Positions 43,617 through 52,380 of a DNA stretch of 64,000 bases are shown in pieces. The notes under the pieces are model-generated. The model had not been told where the DNA came from. It worked only from the letters and a program-made list of their open reading frames with translations, and did not search any database. The translations under genes were made by a program, and so were the position numbers. Numbering within the stretch: position 1 is the stretch's first letter; each line of letters starts with the position of its first letter. The DNA comes from Lachnospiraceae bacterium (GTDB lineage: Bacteria; Bacillota; Clostridia; Lachnospirales; Lachnospiraceae). The stretch spans positions 40,673 through 104,672 of the forward strand of contig CAJTBF010000014.1 in NCBI GenBank assembly GCA_910574195.1, written 5' to 3'.

Positions 43617-44561
43617 ATGAGAGAAACCGTTTTAGAAATTGCACATCTTCAGATTTCATTTACACAATACAGCCGGGGGATGCGCCGGGTCGAACTGCCG
43701 GTGATCCGGGATCTGGATGTGGAGGTAAAAGAGGGAGAGATGGTGGCGGTGGTCGGCTCCAGCGGTTCCGGAAAAAGTCTTCTTGCCCATGGAGTTCTGG
43801 GGATTTTGCCCTATAATGCTTCTATGAAGGGAAACATTCTTTATCGGGGCGAACCTCTGTCAGCGGAAAGGGTGCAGCGCCTTCGGGGAAGAGAGATCGT
43901 GCTGGTGCCCCAAAGTCTGTCCTATCTGGATCCGCTGCGAAAGGTAGGATGGCAGATTCGAAGAGGACGTAAGGAAGAGAGGGTGCGGAAAAAACTAAGA
44001 GAGTTATTCCGCAGGTATCATCTGGAGGAAGCAGTGGAAGAGCAGTATCCCTTTGAACTGTCAGGAGGAATGAGCCGCAGAATTTTGGTTTCCACAGCGA
44101 TGATGGAGGAACCCAGGCTGGTGATTGCAGATGAGCCGACACCGGGGCTGGATTTGAAGCTGGCAAAGCGTGTGATGGAGCATTTTCGGGAACTGGCTGA
44201 TCAGGGGGCGGGGGTTCTGGTGATTACCCATGATCTGGAACTGGCGTTGGAAACGGCCGATAAAGTTGTCATATTTTATGCGGGGACTACGGTGGAAGAG
44301 GCATTATGTTCTGATTTTACTGCGGAGGAGTCTCTGCGTCATCCTTATACAAAGGCGCTTTGGAGGGCGTTACCGCAGCATGGTTTTCAGGCTCTGGAGG
44401 GAAATCAGCCGTATGTAAAAGATCTGCCGCCGGGGTGTCCGTTTTTTCCGCGCTGTCCTCTGCGTTCGGAAGCGTGCCGGGAAGAGGTTCCCTATCGCAG
44501 GGTGCGGGGAGGGCGCGTCCGCTGCTGTGCTTTTTTTGAATCGCCGAATAAGGAGATCTGA
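43617..44561 (+). CDS. ABC transporter ATP-binding protein (DppD/NikD type)
   Basis: A 314-aa ATPase: Walker A GSSGSGKS, Q-loop VPQSLSYLDP, signature LSGGMSRR, Walker B LVIADEPT, switch His VITHD, and the C-terminal Opp/Dpp-type Cys-rich tail (PGCPFFPRCPLRSEACRE). The start was put at ATG 43617, which has GAGGGA at proper distance; ATG 43599 lies directly after the inserted repeat and has no ribosome site. Energises the importer from the cytoplasmic face. Confidence 0.9.
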   Translation: MRETVLEIAHLQISFTQYSRGMRRVELPVIRDLDVEVKEGEMVAVVGSSGSGKSLLAHGVLGILPYNASMKGNILYRGEPLSAERVQRLRGREIVLVPQSLSYLDPLRKVGWQIRRGRKEERVRKKLRELFRRYHLEEAVEEQYPFELSGGMSRRILVSTAMMEEPRLVIADEPTPGLDLKLAKRVMEHFRELADQGAGVLVITHDLELALETADKVVIFYAGTTVEEALCSDFTAEESLRHPYTKALWRALPQHGFQALEGNQPYVKDLPPGCPFFPRCPLRSEACREEVPYRRVRGGRVRCCAFFESPNKEI

Positions 44562-44698
44562 TGAGGCAGTAAAAACGGTTTGTCTGCCCTGCCGGGTGTA
44601 AGAGGGATATCCGTGGAGAATGGGAGAGGAAGGCGAAAGATTATTTCAATGGATGAGAGATTGCAGACGGGGAGAAAAAGAGGAAGGAGGAAAAGGAG

Positions 44699-45301
44699 AT
44701 GAGGCTGGAAGTGAACAATCTGATCTATCGTTATCATAAAAAGGCGCTCCCGGTGCTGGAAGAAATTTCTTTTTCTATGACGAATGAAGAACGGGTGGGG
44801 GTGGCGGCGCCAAGTGGAAGAGGAAAAACCACCCTGTGTAAACTGATCGGGGGATATCTTGTACCGGAACAGGGGGAAATTTTGCTGGATGGGAAATCTG
44901 TCATGGAATATCGGGGATACTGTCCGATACAGATGATCTGGCAGCAGCCGGAACTGGCAGTCAACCCACGGCTACGTATGAAAGAAGTGCTTGCAGAAGG
45001 GGATCAGATTGCGGAACGGGTAATTCATGGGATGGGAATTGAAGAAGACTGGCTGGAACGATTTCCGACGGAACTTTCCGGCGGAGAACTGCAGCGCTTT
45101 CTGATTGCCCGCGCATTGGGACAAAGAACCCGATTTTTACTGATGGATGAGATCACTGCAATGTTAGATTTGATTACGCAGAGTCAGATCTGGAATTTTC
45201 TGCTGCAGGAAGTGCAGGAGCGAAAGATTGGACTGCTTGTGGTCAGCCATAGCCGGCCGCTTTTGAATCAGGTGTGTACCAGGATGCTCTCTGTCTTTTA
45301 G
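44699..45301 (+). CDS. ABC transporter ATP-binding protein (short DppF/NikE type)
   Basis: A 200-aa compact ATPase, last of the importer operon: Walker A PSGRGKTT, Q-loop WQQPELAVNP, signature LSGGELQR, Walker B FLLMDEIT, His switch VVSHS. It lacks the C-terminal oligopeptide-binding-ATPase tail, giving a length near the minimum for the family. AAGGAGGAAAAGG precedes the start. Forms a heterodimer with the preceding ATPase (inference from family). Confidence 0.9.
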   Translation: MRLEVNNLIYRYHKKALPVLEEISFSMTNEERVGVAAPSGRGKTTLCKLIGGYLVPEQGEILLDGKSVMEYRGYCPIQMIWQQPELAVNPRLRMKEVLAEGDQIAERVIHGMGIEEDWLERFPTELSGGELQRFLIARALGQRTRFLLMDEITAMLDLITQSQIWNFLLQEVQERKIGLLVVSHSRPLLNQVCTRMLSVF

Positions 45302-45623
45302 AAGGGGATTCGTTGTAAGAAAATATGGTTTTATGAAACGTCCTCTCACGAAATGTGAGAGGACGTTTTTGTATGCCCTGATATAACGAATAATTAATTT
45401 CTGATATATTGACGCAGATAAACAGTCAGACAAGTCAAGATGTCAGAGGGCGGAACTTTCAGAAATAACGGTTATAATCAGTGTGAAAAGGGAATCATTG
45501 GAGTAGGAAAGAAAACAATTGACAAATGCGACTAATATGTTATAATGAATTACATAAAGATTATAATGTTATAATGTAATATTTAAGAATGTCATTACAA
45601 ATATACAAAAGAAAGGAGAAGTT
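45302..45623. promoter_or_regulatory. Intergenic region: terminator, promoter and repeated TTATAATG motifs
   Basis: A terminator with 12-bp stem ACGTCCTCTCAC/GTGAGAGGACGT (45338-45349/45355-45366) and T run ends the importer operon. A promoter TTGACA (45519-45524), 16 bp, TATAAT (45541-45546) drives the next operon. TTATAATG occurs at 45540, 45561 and 45569, and ATTACAT/ATGTAAT (45549-45555/45574-45580) form an inverted pair downstream of the -10: a likely operator, perhaps of the GntR/UTRA regulator at 54902. Confidence 0.7.
45338..45371 (+). terminator. Terminator of the peptide/nickel-type importer operon
   Basis: Perfect 12-bp stem with a 5-nt loop followed by TTTTT. Confidence 0.88.
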
Positions 45624-46718
45624 ATGAAAAAGAATACAAAAAGGATATGGTGTGCCATTTTTCTATGTGCGATTCTGGTAACAATGTCACTATACGGATG
45701 TGGGCAGTCTGAAGAGAACGGGAAAGAAGCAGATACAAAAGACACGGAAGAAGCAGGACAGGATGCGCAGGAGATTCGGATCGGTTACATTGTAAAATGT
45801 CTGAGCAATACTTTCTGGCAGACTTATCAGGAAGGCGCGGAAGCTGCGGCAGAAGAACTGGGTGTCAGGCTGGATGTCCGGGATGTAAAATCGGAAGACG
45901 ACTATGTGGGACAGTTGGATGTGGCACGAGGAATGGTAAATCAGGATTATGATGCCATTGTTGCCGCGTCCATCACAAATACCAATTTGATTCCGGCAAT
46001 TGCGGATGCGAATGCAAAAGGCATTCCCTGGATTGTAGTCAGCGAGAAACAGGATGAGGAAGTGCTGAAAGAGTATGATGCGAAAGTGACATGTAACTGT
46101 CGCCTGAGTTTTTATGACGAAGGTGTGATTGCGGGGAAGCATGTTCTGGATGTGCTTGGAGAAGAAGGCGGTCAGGTTGCGATCATCGAAGGACTGACCG
46201 GGATGACGGCGACCAACGACCGGATCGCGGGATTTCGGGACACACTGGAAGGAAGTAAAATAGAAATTGTCGCTTCCCAGCCGGCGGACTGGCTGCGTGA
46301 AGAAGCAAAAGATGTAACCGCCAGTATTTTGCAGGCGAATCCGGATATCAAAGCAATCTATGCATTGAATGATACCATGGCGCTTGGCTGTGTGGCGGCG
46401 CTGCAGCAGGCGGATAAGGTGGGAGAAATCATGATCATCGGGGATGACGGTACCAATGAGGCTTATGAGTCGATCCAGAATGGGGAGATGGATTCCACTA
46501 TTGACGGCGTTGCATGGCAGATCGCATATTTTAGCGTCCATGCGGCGGTAAAAGCGGTTGTGGAAAACAAAGATACATTGCCGGATTACGACCTGACGCC
46601 TGGATTGATTACAAAGGGGAATGTGGAAGAAGCAATGCAGGAGGCACCGAAACCAGTTGCAGAGATGTTTGAGATTAACGAGAATATTTATCTTCCAATT
46701 GCGGGAATTAAAGAGTAA
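45624..46718 (+). CDS. Sugar ABC transporter substrate-binding lipoprotein (RbsB-like)
   Basis: A 364-aa receptor: lipoprotein signal with LYGC lipobox (C26), acidic linker to about 50, then a type-1 periplasmic-binding fold (IRIGYIVKCLSNTFWQTYQEGAE; DAIVAASITNTNLIPAI; AIYALNDTMALGCVAAL). It resembles receptors for ribose, galactose, inositol or nucleosides. GAAAGGAG precedes the start. A strong hairpin follows before the ATPase gene. Ligand unknown. Confidence 0.9.
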   Translation: MKKNTKRIWCAIFLCAILVTMSLYGCGQSEENGKEADTKDTEEAGQDAQEIRIGYIVKCLSNTFWQTYQEGAEAAAEELGVRLDVRDVKSEDDYVGQLDVARGMVNQDYDAIVAASITNTNLIPAIADANAKGIPWIVVSEKQDEEVLKEYDAKVTCNCRLSFYDEGVIAGKHVLDVLGEEGGQVAIIEGLTGMTATNDRIAGFRDTLEGSKIEIVASQPADWLREEAKDVTASILQANPDIKAIYALNDTMALGCVAALQQADKVGEIMIIGDDGTNEAYESIQNGEMDSTIDGVAWQIAYFSVHAAVKAVVENKDTLPDYDLTPGLITKGNVEEAMQEAPKPVAEMFEINENIYLPIAGIKE

Positions 46719-46761
46719 GTTCGGCGGATGCGAAGAAATTTTGAAGGTAAAAAAGGAACAG

Positions 46762-46787
46762 GGAGGTCCGCTGTCTGCCGGACCTCC
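46762..46787 (+). promoter_or_regulatory. Hairpin between receptor and ATPase genes
   Basis: GGAGGTCCG (46762-46770) pairs exactly with CGGACCTCC (46779-46787), with no T tract. Probably stabilises the receptor message. Confidence 0.65.
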
Positions 46788-46837
46788 GGAAAAGTAACGG
46801 CAGGCAGCCGAACAGGACAAAAAGGAGGGGAAGAGTT

Positions 46838-48340
46838 TTGCAGGAAGAAACGATGCTGAAACTGGAACATATCTGTAAATCGTTTCCGGGAGTGAAGGCA
46901 GTGGATGATGTGACGTTTGAGATCAAAAAGGGAGAAATTCATGCATTGCTTGGACACAACGGTGCGGGGAAGTCTACCCTGGTAAAAATTATTTCCGGCG
47001 CTTATCAAAAAGATGCGGGTACGGTGACACTGGATGATGAGGTGATTACGCTTACCTCTCCGCAGCACGGACTGGAAAAGGGGATTGGAATGGTGTATCA
47101 GGAACTGGATCTGATTCCGGATTTAAACGGCAGTGAAAATATCTTTCTGGGCCAGAGGCGGTTTCGGAATCGAATGGGGTTTGTGGATGCAAAAGCAAGA
47201 GACCTGGAAGCGGAAAGTTTGATTCGGCAGTTCGGCGTGGAAATAGATTTGCAGATTCCGGTAAAAAAACTGGGGGTTTCCAGGCAGCAATTGATTGCCA
47301 TTGCAAAAGCCATCAGCAGACAGGCAAAAGTTGTGATTTTTGACGAGCCTACGGCAGCTTTGAACAATGTGGAGGCAGAACGATTATTTGGAATTATGAG
47401 AAAACTGGCCGATGCAGGCGTTTCGCTTATATTGATTACCCATCGGTTGGATGAAGTATTTCTGATCGCGGATCGGGTCACGTTGATGCGGGATGGAAAA
47501 TGGGTGGTGACAAAGGAAACCGGTCAGATCTCTATGAAAGAAATCGTCGGCGCGCTGACAGGAGTTACGGAAGAGGAACAGGTGAGAACCGCCAATCAAA
47601 GCAGCCGAACGGAGGAAAAACTGGTTTCCTGTAAAAATATTTCTTTTGGAACCGTGTTCCAGGATGTTTCTTTTGATCTTTATCGGGGAGAGGTGTTGGG
47701 CATTACCGGGTTAATCGGCTGTGGAGCGACAGAGATTGCAAAAGCATTGTTTGGTGTGTGCAAAATCGATCGGGGAGAGATCATCCTCTTGAAAGATAAA
47801 ATAGAGCGGATGACGCCGGAAGCGGCAGTTCGACACAAAGTTGCCTATATCTCAGAAGACCGGAAGATAGAGGGACTCAATCTGATTGGATCCGTAAAAG
47901 ATAATATTACATTGACGATGATCGGGGAGTGGGCGAAAGCAGGATTTTTAAACCGGAAGAAAGAAATGGTGAAGGCTGAAGAAATGGTAAGAAAACTAGA
48001 TATCCGTGTTGCAGGACTGGAACAGGCGGCAGGAACCTTAAGCGGAGGAAACCAGCAGAAAATTATACTGGCAAAATGGCTGTTAAAGCAGGCGGAAATT
48101 TTTATCCTGTGTGAACCGACACGGGGAATTGATATCGGAACGAAACGGGAAATTCACAAAATAATCCGGAAGCTTGCGCAGGATGGATGTGCCGTATTGG
48201 TGGTGTCGTCGGAAGTGGAGGAGATTATAGACACCTGTGATCGTGTCATGATTTTATATGACGGAAAAACACGGGGAGAGTTGTCTTCCGAAGAATGTGT
48301 GAAAAAGAGGATGTTGGATGTGATGTATGGAGTTGAGTAG
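46838..48340 (+). CDS. Sugar ABC transporter ATPase, double domain (RbsA-like)
   Basis: A 500-aa protein with two fused ABC domains, as in RbsA/MglA/XylG. Domain 1: GHNGAGKST, VSRQQLIAIAKAI, VVIFDEPTAAL. Domain 2: degenerate Walker A GLIGCGATE, LSGGNQQKIILAKW, ILCEPTRGID. The second site is normally the inactive one. The start is TTG 46838, 8 nt after AAGGAGGGG; the first ATG (46853) has no site. Energises the importer. Confidence 0.92.
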   Translation: MQEETMLKLEHICKSFPGVKAVDDVTFEIKKGEIHALLGHNGAGKSTLVKIISGAYQKDAGTVTLDDEVITLTSPQHGLEKGIGMVYQELDLIPDLNGSENIFLGQRRFRNRMGFVDAKARDLEAESLIRQFGVEIDLQIPVKKLGVSRQQLIAIAKAISRQAKVVIFDEPTAALNNVEAERLFGIMRKLADAGVSLILITHRLDEVFLIADRVTLMRDGKWVVTKETGQISMKEIVGALTGVTEEEQVRTANQSSRTEEKLVSCKNISFGTVFQDVSFDLYRGEVLGITGLIGCGATEIAKALFGVCKIDRGEIILLKDKIERMTPEAAVRHKVAYISEDRKIEGLNLIGSVKDNITLTMIGEWAKAGFLNRKKEMVKAEEMVRKLDIRVAGLEQAAGTLSGGNQQKIILAKWLLKQAEIFILCEPTRGIDIGTKREIHKIIRKLAQDGCAVLVVSSEVEEIIDTCDRVMILYDGKTRGELSSEECVKKRMLDVMYGVE

Positions 48341-48414
48341 AAAAAGTTGTGATTCTCTCAGGATCCGGCAGGAAGGAACGGGAAGAGATTTGCAGGAAGG
48401 ATGAGATTCTTGAT

Positions 48415-49362
48415 ATGGACATGATAAAAAACAGGATGAAAAAAATGAAGCCTCGAAATTTTTTGCTGATTGGTTTTATTGCATTATTGTGGATTATTTT
48501 AACGGTTTTGTCTCCGCATTTTATAAAAATCAGTAATCTTTTGCTTTTACTGCAGCAATCCTCCATTGTGATGGTGGCCGGAATCGGTATGACTTTTGTA
48601 ATACTGACCGGAGGAATTGACCTGTCGATTGGCTCCGTGGCCGCGTTATCCAGTGTGACTTTGGGGATTGCAATTACAAAATGGGAATGGGGCGTATTGC
48701 CGGCGCTGTTGGCAGGGATGCTGACGGGTGCGGTGTTTGGAATGTTCAATGGGGTTCTGATCAGCTATTTTAAGCTGCAGCCTATGGTGTGTACGCTGGG
48801 GGTCATGAGTATTGCGAGAGGACTCACGTACATTTTTACATCCGGCCGTTCCATGTTTGTGACGGACCGATTGCTGATTCGAATTGGGAACGGGCGGATC
48901 GGAGGAATCCCGATTATTGTGTTTATTGCGGTGGTGTTGTTCGGAATCGGTTATATGATATTGAACTATACGTATTTCGGACGGAGTATTTATGCCCTTG
49001 GCGGAAATGAGGAAGCGACGCGTTTATCCGGGATTGATACGAGAAAAGTAAAGACGTTGACGTATGCGTTCTGCGGATTTTGCGCAGGAGTGGTTGGAAT
49101 TTTATATGTATGTACATTGGGGGCCAGCGAACCGACCGTAGGGCAGGGGCTGGAACTGAATGCCACGGCGGTTACGGCAATCGGCGGGACCAGTCTGTTA
49201 GGAGGAATCGGTTCTCTGGTGGGAACGGTGTTTGGCGCCGTCCTGATCGGTACCATTAACAATGGATTATCCATCCTCAATATTGTTTCCTATTATCAGC
49301 AGTTATTATTGGGGGTTGTGATCATTCTGGCCGTTCTTCTGGAACGATTTAAAAAGAAGTAG
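48415..49362 (+). CDS. Sugar ABC transporter permease (RbsC-like)
   Basis: A 315-aa membrane permease with about eight to ten helices and the family motifs TGGIDLSIGSVAALSSV, FNGVLISYFKLQPMVCTLG, GGNEEATRLSGIDT and GGTSLLGGIGSLVGTVFGA. The start at ATG 48415 follows AAGGATGAG; an upstream in-frame start gives no family similarity. Completes the receptor-ATPase-permease set. Confidence 0.92.
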   Translation: MDMIKNRMKKMKPRNFLLIGFIALLWIILTVLSPHFIKISNLLLLLQQSSIVMVAGIGMTFVILTGGIDLSIGSVAALSSVTLGIAITKWEWGVLPALLAGMLTGAVFGMFNGVLISYFKLQPMVCTLGVMSIARGLTYIFTSGRSMFVTDRLLIRIGNGRIGGIPIIVFIAVVLFGIGYMILNYTYFGRSIYALGGNEEATRLSGIDTRKVKTLTYAFCGFCAGVVGILYVCTLGASEPTVGQGLELNATAVTAIGGTSLLGGIGSLVGTVFGAVLIGTINNGLSILNIVSYYQQLLLGVVIILAVLLERFKKK

Positions 49363-49531
49363 GAAAGTACAGGTACAAAAAACAAGGGAAAAGGGTGTCA
49401 GAAGAGGAGGCAGAGAAAAAGCGGAGAGCAAAATCAAGGCCGGAAGAAAAGCAGCAGACAGAAAAAGCAAACAAGCAGGAAAATGGGTGAAGCAGAAAAA
49501 GCAACAGACAGAAAAGATAGGAGGAACAAAA

Positions 49532-50551
49532 ATGAGAACATGGAAATTGGGAATGATCGGATGCGGGGTACATGCAAAAGCGAATATTTTTTCCAGTCTG
49601 CATAGGATGGGGTATCCGATGCAGGCGGTCTGTGCAAGGCATCTGGACCGGGCGCAGGCGGCGGCAAAACAGTTTGCAATTCCAAAGGCATATGACGATT
49701 ACCGGCAGATGCTGGAAAAAGAGGAACTGGACGTGGCTTTTGTGATTACGGAGGCGGTGAGTCAGGCCGGGATTGTAAAGGAATGTCTGAAAAAAGGATT
49801 GCATGTATTTGTGGAAAAACCGCTCGGAATGAATGAGAAAGAGGCATGGGAAGTAGCGGAGCTGGCGGACAAAATGGATCGAAAAGTGATGGTAGGTTTT
49901 ATGAAACGATTTTCACCTTCCTATTGCACATTAAAAGAGATCATGAACAACCGGGAAGAATTCGGACAGCCGTTGTCCTTTATGGGGATGTTTGCCATCA
50001 CTTCCGGAAGACCAGGCTGGGATAACGAGATCTATACGAAGGTAGGGGGAATCCACTATGTAGATCTGATGCGGCATTTGTTCGGGGAACTGAAAGAAAT
50101 CCATGGTTATACCAACAGCGTGGATGTAGAAGTGGACAATGTGTTTACCATGCGTTTCCAGAGCGGGATCATCGGCAGCATGTTTTTCGGAGGAATTCCG
50201 GCCTGGAAACGGCACTGGGAGGAAATCTGCGTGACAGGAGTGAAAGGGTTTGTCAAAGTGGACAATATGGCCAATGTACGGTATCACTATGACAGGCCGG
50301 TAAAGACCACAGGCGCAAGATGGCAGACACTGGATGAGGCAGACCTTGTTCTGACACCTGTGAGCACATCCAGTTCCGGTGGCTGGAGAGATCTTTATCT
50401 GAACGGTTATGTGGGGGAACTGGAATATTTCTTTGCCTGTATCGAACAGAATCAGAGGCCGGTGTGTGATGCGAGAGATAATGTGAAGACCATGGCGCTG
50501 TGCGACAGAATTGTAAATTGTCTCAAAGGAAAAGATGATCTGTATGTATGA
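49532..50551 (+). CDS. Gfo/Idh/MocA-family oxidoreductase
   Basis: A 339-aa NAD(P)-dependent sugar dehydrogenase: Rossmann motif GMIGCGVHAKAN (7-18), VFVEKPLGMNEKEAWEV with the catalytic Lys of EKP, and the C-terminal KVGGIHYVDLMRHLFGE, where Asp and His are catalytic. Members oxidise a ring hydroxyl of sugars, inositols or glycosides. AGGAGG precedes ATG 49532. Upstream 49363-49531 is purine-rich without a gene. In the operon it probably performs the first oxidation of the imported compound (inference). Confidence 0.9.
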   Translation: MRTWKLGMIGCGVHAKANIFSSLHRMGYPMQAVCARHLDRAQAAAKQFAIPKAYDDYRQMLEKEELDVAFVITEAVSQAGIVKECLKKGLHVFVEKPLGMNEKEAWEVAELADKMDRKVMVGFMKRFSPSYCTLKEIMNNREEFGQPLSFMGMFAITSGRPGWDNEIYTKVGGIHYVDLMRHLFGELKEIHGYTNSVDVEVDNVFTMRFQSGIIGSMFFGGIPAWKRHWEEICVTGVKGFVKVDNMANVRYHYDRPVKTTGARWQTLDEADLVLTPVSTSSSGGWRDLYLNGYVGELEYFFACIEQNQRPVCDARDNVKTMALCDRIVNCLKGKDDLYV

Positions 50552-51473
50552 AAAAAGGAAAATCGGAATACTGGGAAGCATTGCTTTGGATAATATTTTC
50601 CGTGCAGAGTCTCTTCCGCAAAAAGGAGAGCGGGTATTTGGAAATCTTCTGGGAAGCTGTATCGGCGGTATGGCGGCGAACCAGGCTGTGGAAGCCGCCA
50701 GGTACAGTAAAGAAATTTATATTTTGGGAACGGTGGGAGAAGATGAGACCGGAGCCAGAATTTACAGGCATCTGGAACAAAGAGGATGTCATACAGAGCG
50801 ATTATTGAAGAGTGGAAGTCTTCCCACAGGGCAGACCTATATGTTTCTCGTAGACCAGAACAGGGAATATTTCAGTATTGTGAATCCGGGGGCCAATATG
50901 GCCCGGGAAGAAACGGAGATTTATCGTAGCCTTGCCGGATTGGACGCTCTGTTGATCTCCCTGGAGATGAACACAGAACTGGCAGAAAAAGCAATAGAGT
51001 ATGCGGCAGAACACGGAATTTATACGTACCTGTGTATGTCGCCGGCAGAAAATTGTTCCGGGAATCTGGTAAAAAAAGCGGATGCTCTGATTGGAAATCT
51101 AAGAGAGGCAAAGATACTTTTGGGGATAAAGGGAGAGACGCCGGATGAGATTATGAAAGAATTATGCGGCATACAGATCGAACCCTGTAAGATGCTTCTG
51201 ATCTCACTTGGAAATCAGGGCGCAGTTCTGAGAGAGGGAGAACAAGTATACTATGCAAAAAGTGTGGAAGTAAAATCCATTGACGCAGTAGGGGCAGGGG
51301 ATGCCTTTGCCGGCGCATTCGTTGCAAACCGGGAGAACGGAATGGACAGTTACAGGGCATTGTGTTATGGCTGTATTGCCGGGGGATTTACGGTTTCGGT
51401 GATTGGGGCGCAGTCCTCGGATCATACCAGTGCGAAAGTAGAAGAATTTTATCAAACATATTATATGAGGTGA
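50535..51473 (+). CDS. PfkB-family carbohydrate (ribokinase-like) kinase
   Basis: A 312-aa kinase: N-terminal GSIALDN, substrate region GGMAANQAVEAAR, and the C-terminal DAVGAGDAFAGAFVANR with catalytic Asp and anion-hole GAGD. It phosphorylates a sugar or nucleoside using ATP. The start overlaps the previous stop (ATG 50535, AAAGGA upstream), indicating coupling. PfkB members include ribokinase, fructokinases and nucleoside kinases; sequence alone does not choose between them. Confidence 0.9.
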   Translation: MICMYEKRKIGILGSIALDNIFRAESLPQKGERVFGNLLGSCIGGMAANQAVEAARYSKEIYILGTVGEDETGARIYRHLEQRGCHTERLLKSGSLPTGQTYMFLVDQNREYFSIVNPGANMAREETEIYRSLAGLDALLISLEMNTELAEKAIEYAAEHGIYTYLCMSPAENCSGNLVKKADALIGNLREAKILLGIKGETPDEIMKELCGIQIEPCKMLLISLGNQGAVLREGEQVYYAKSVEVKSIDAVGAGDAFAGAFVANRENGMDSYRALCYGCIAGGFTVSVIGAQSSDHTSAKVEEFYQTYYMR

Positions 51474-51478
51474 AAGAG

Positions 51479-52348
51479 ATGAAGATAGGGTGTATTTCCT
51501 GGTCACATAGAAAGGGATTTCAGGAAGGAAAGATGGATGTATTTACCTGGATGGAGCATTGTAAAAAGGATTGCGGTCTGGACGGAGTGGAATTGTGGAA
51601 TAATCATTTTGATTCCCTGGACCAGATCTATTTAAAAAAAATTCGCCAAAAGGCGGAAGAATTAAGTCTATCGATATATTCTGTGGCTACAAAATGTATA
51701 TTCGGCGATTTTTCGGAGGAAGAGATCCGATGTGCAAAGCAAGTCATGCGCGACTGGCTGGAGGCGGCCGATCAACTTGACGCTCCGGTGATGCGCATTT
51801 CCGTTGCAGGAAAAGAGCTGCATGATCCCATACACCAGGAACAGGTATTTACCTCTTTGGCAGAGGTGGTGCGGGAAGGGATCTATCCGAAAATCCAGGT
51901 GGGAATTGAAAATCAGGAGCCGGGAGTGGTACAGAACATTGCAGATGTAAAAAAAATGACGGAGATAACGGGAGGCTGCATCAAACTGATCCTGGATAAC
52001 GGAAGTTTTCTCCAAAAGGACGATTCCTATGAATTTATGAAACAGACACTTCCGGAAGCTGCGGTAGTTCATACAAAGTTTTTCCGGATTCGTGCAGATG
52101 GAAGTGATGAAATGCTGGACTATGAAAAAATCCGTGATATCCTGGAGGCCTCGGATTATGACGGATATCTGTCTATTGAGTACGACAGTCAGGAGCCGGC
52201 GGCAAGGGACGTACCAAAAATTGCGACATATCTGAAAAAGTTATTTGCGCGGGGACAAACGTTCCCAGACAGTGAAGTATCCCTTGCCGGAGGGAAAGAG
52301 CCTGTCTGCGTAAAGCATACGAAATGCGGGACACCCGGAAGGGAATAG
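51479..52348 (+). CDS. Sugar phosphate isomerase/epimerase (AP-endonuclease-2 fold)
   Basis: A 289-aa TIM-barrel protein: KIGCISWSH at strand 1, DGVELWNNHF, QVGIENQEPG, LILDNGS and GYLSIEYDSQE give the metal-binding Glu/Asp/His set of the xylose-isomerase-like family. It often works with Gfo/Idh/MocA enzymes, for example on 3-keto sugars. GAGGTGA precedes ATG 51479. The last ~33 residues, after LKKLFARGQT, are unlike the family and may come from a diverged copy of the dispersed element. Confidence 0.87.
   Translation: MKIGCISWSHRKGFQEGKMDVFTWMEHCKKDCGLDGVELWNNHFDSLDQIYLKKIRQKAEELSLSIYSVATKCIFGDFSEEEIRCAKQVMRDWLEAADQLDAPVMRISVAGKELHDPIHQEQVFTSLAEVVREGIYPKIQVGIENQEPGVVQNIADVKKMTEITGGCIKLILDNGSFLQKDDSYEFMKQTLPEAAVVHTKFFRIRADGSDEMLDYEKIRDILEASDYDGYLSIEYDSQEPAARDVPKIATYLKKLFARGQTFPDSEVSLAGGKEPVCVKHTKCGTPGRE
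52254..52345 (+). repeat. Possible diverged copy of the dispersed element
   Basis: Ordered resemblance to the element: GGACAAACGTTCC, then GTGAAGTAT, AGCCTGTCTGCG, GCATACGAAATGCGGGACACCCGGAAGGG. It covers the 3' end of the isomerase gene. Similarity is weak and read by eye. Confidence 0.35.
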
Positions 52349-52380
52349 GCGTACGAAACCAGGAGAAAGGAGGAATAAAA

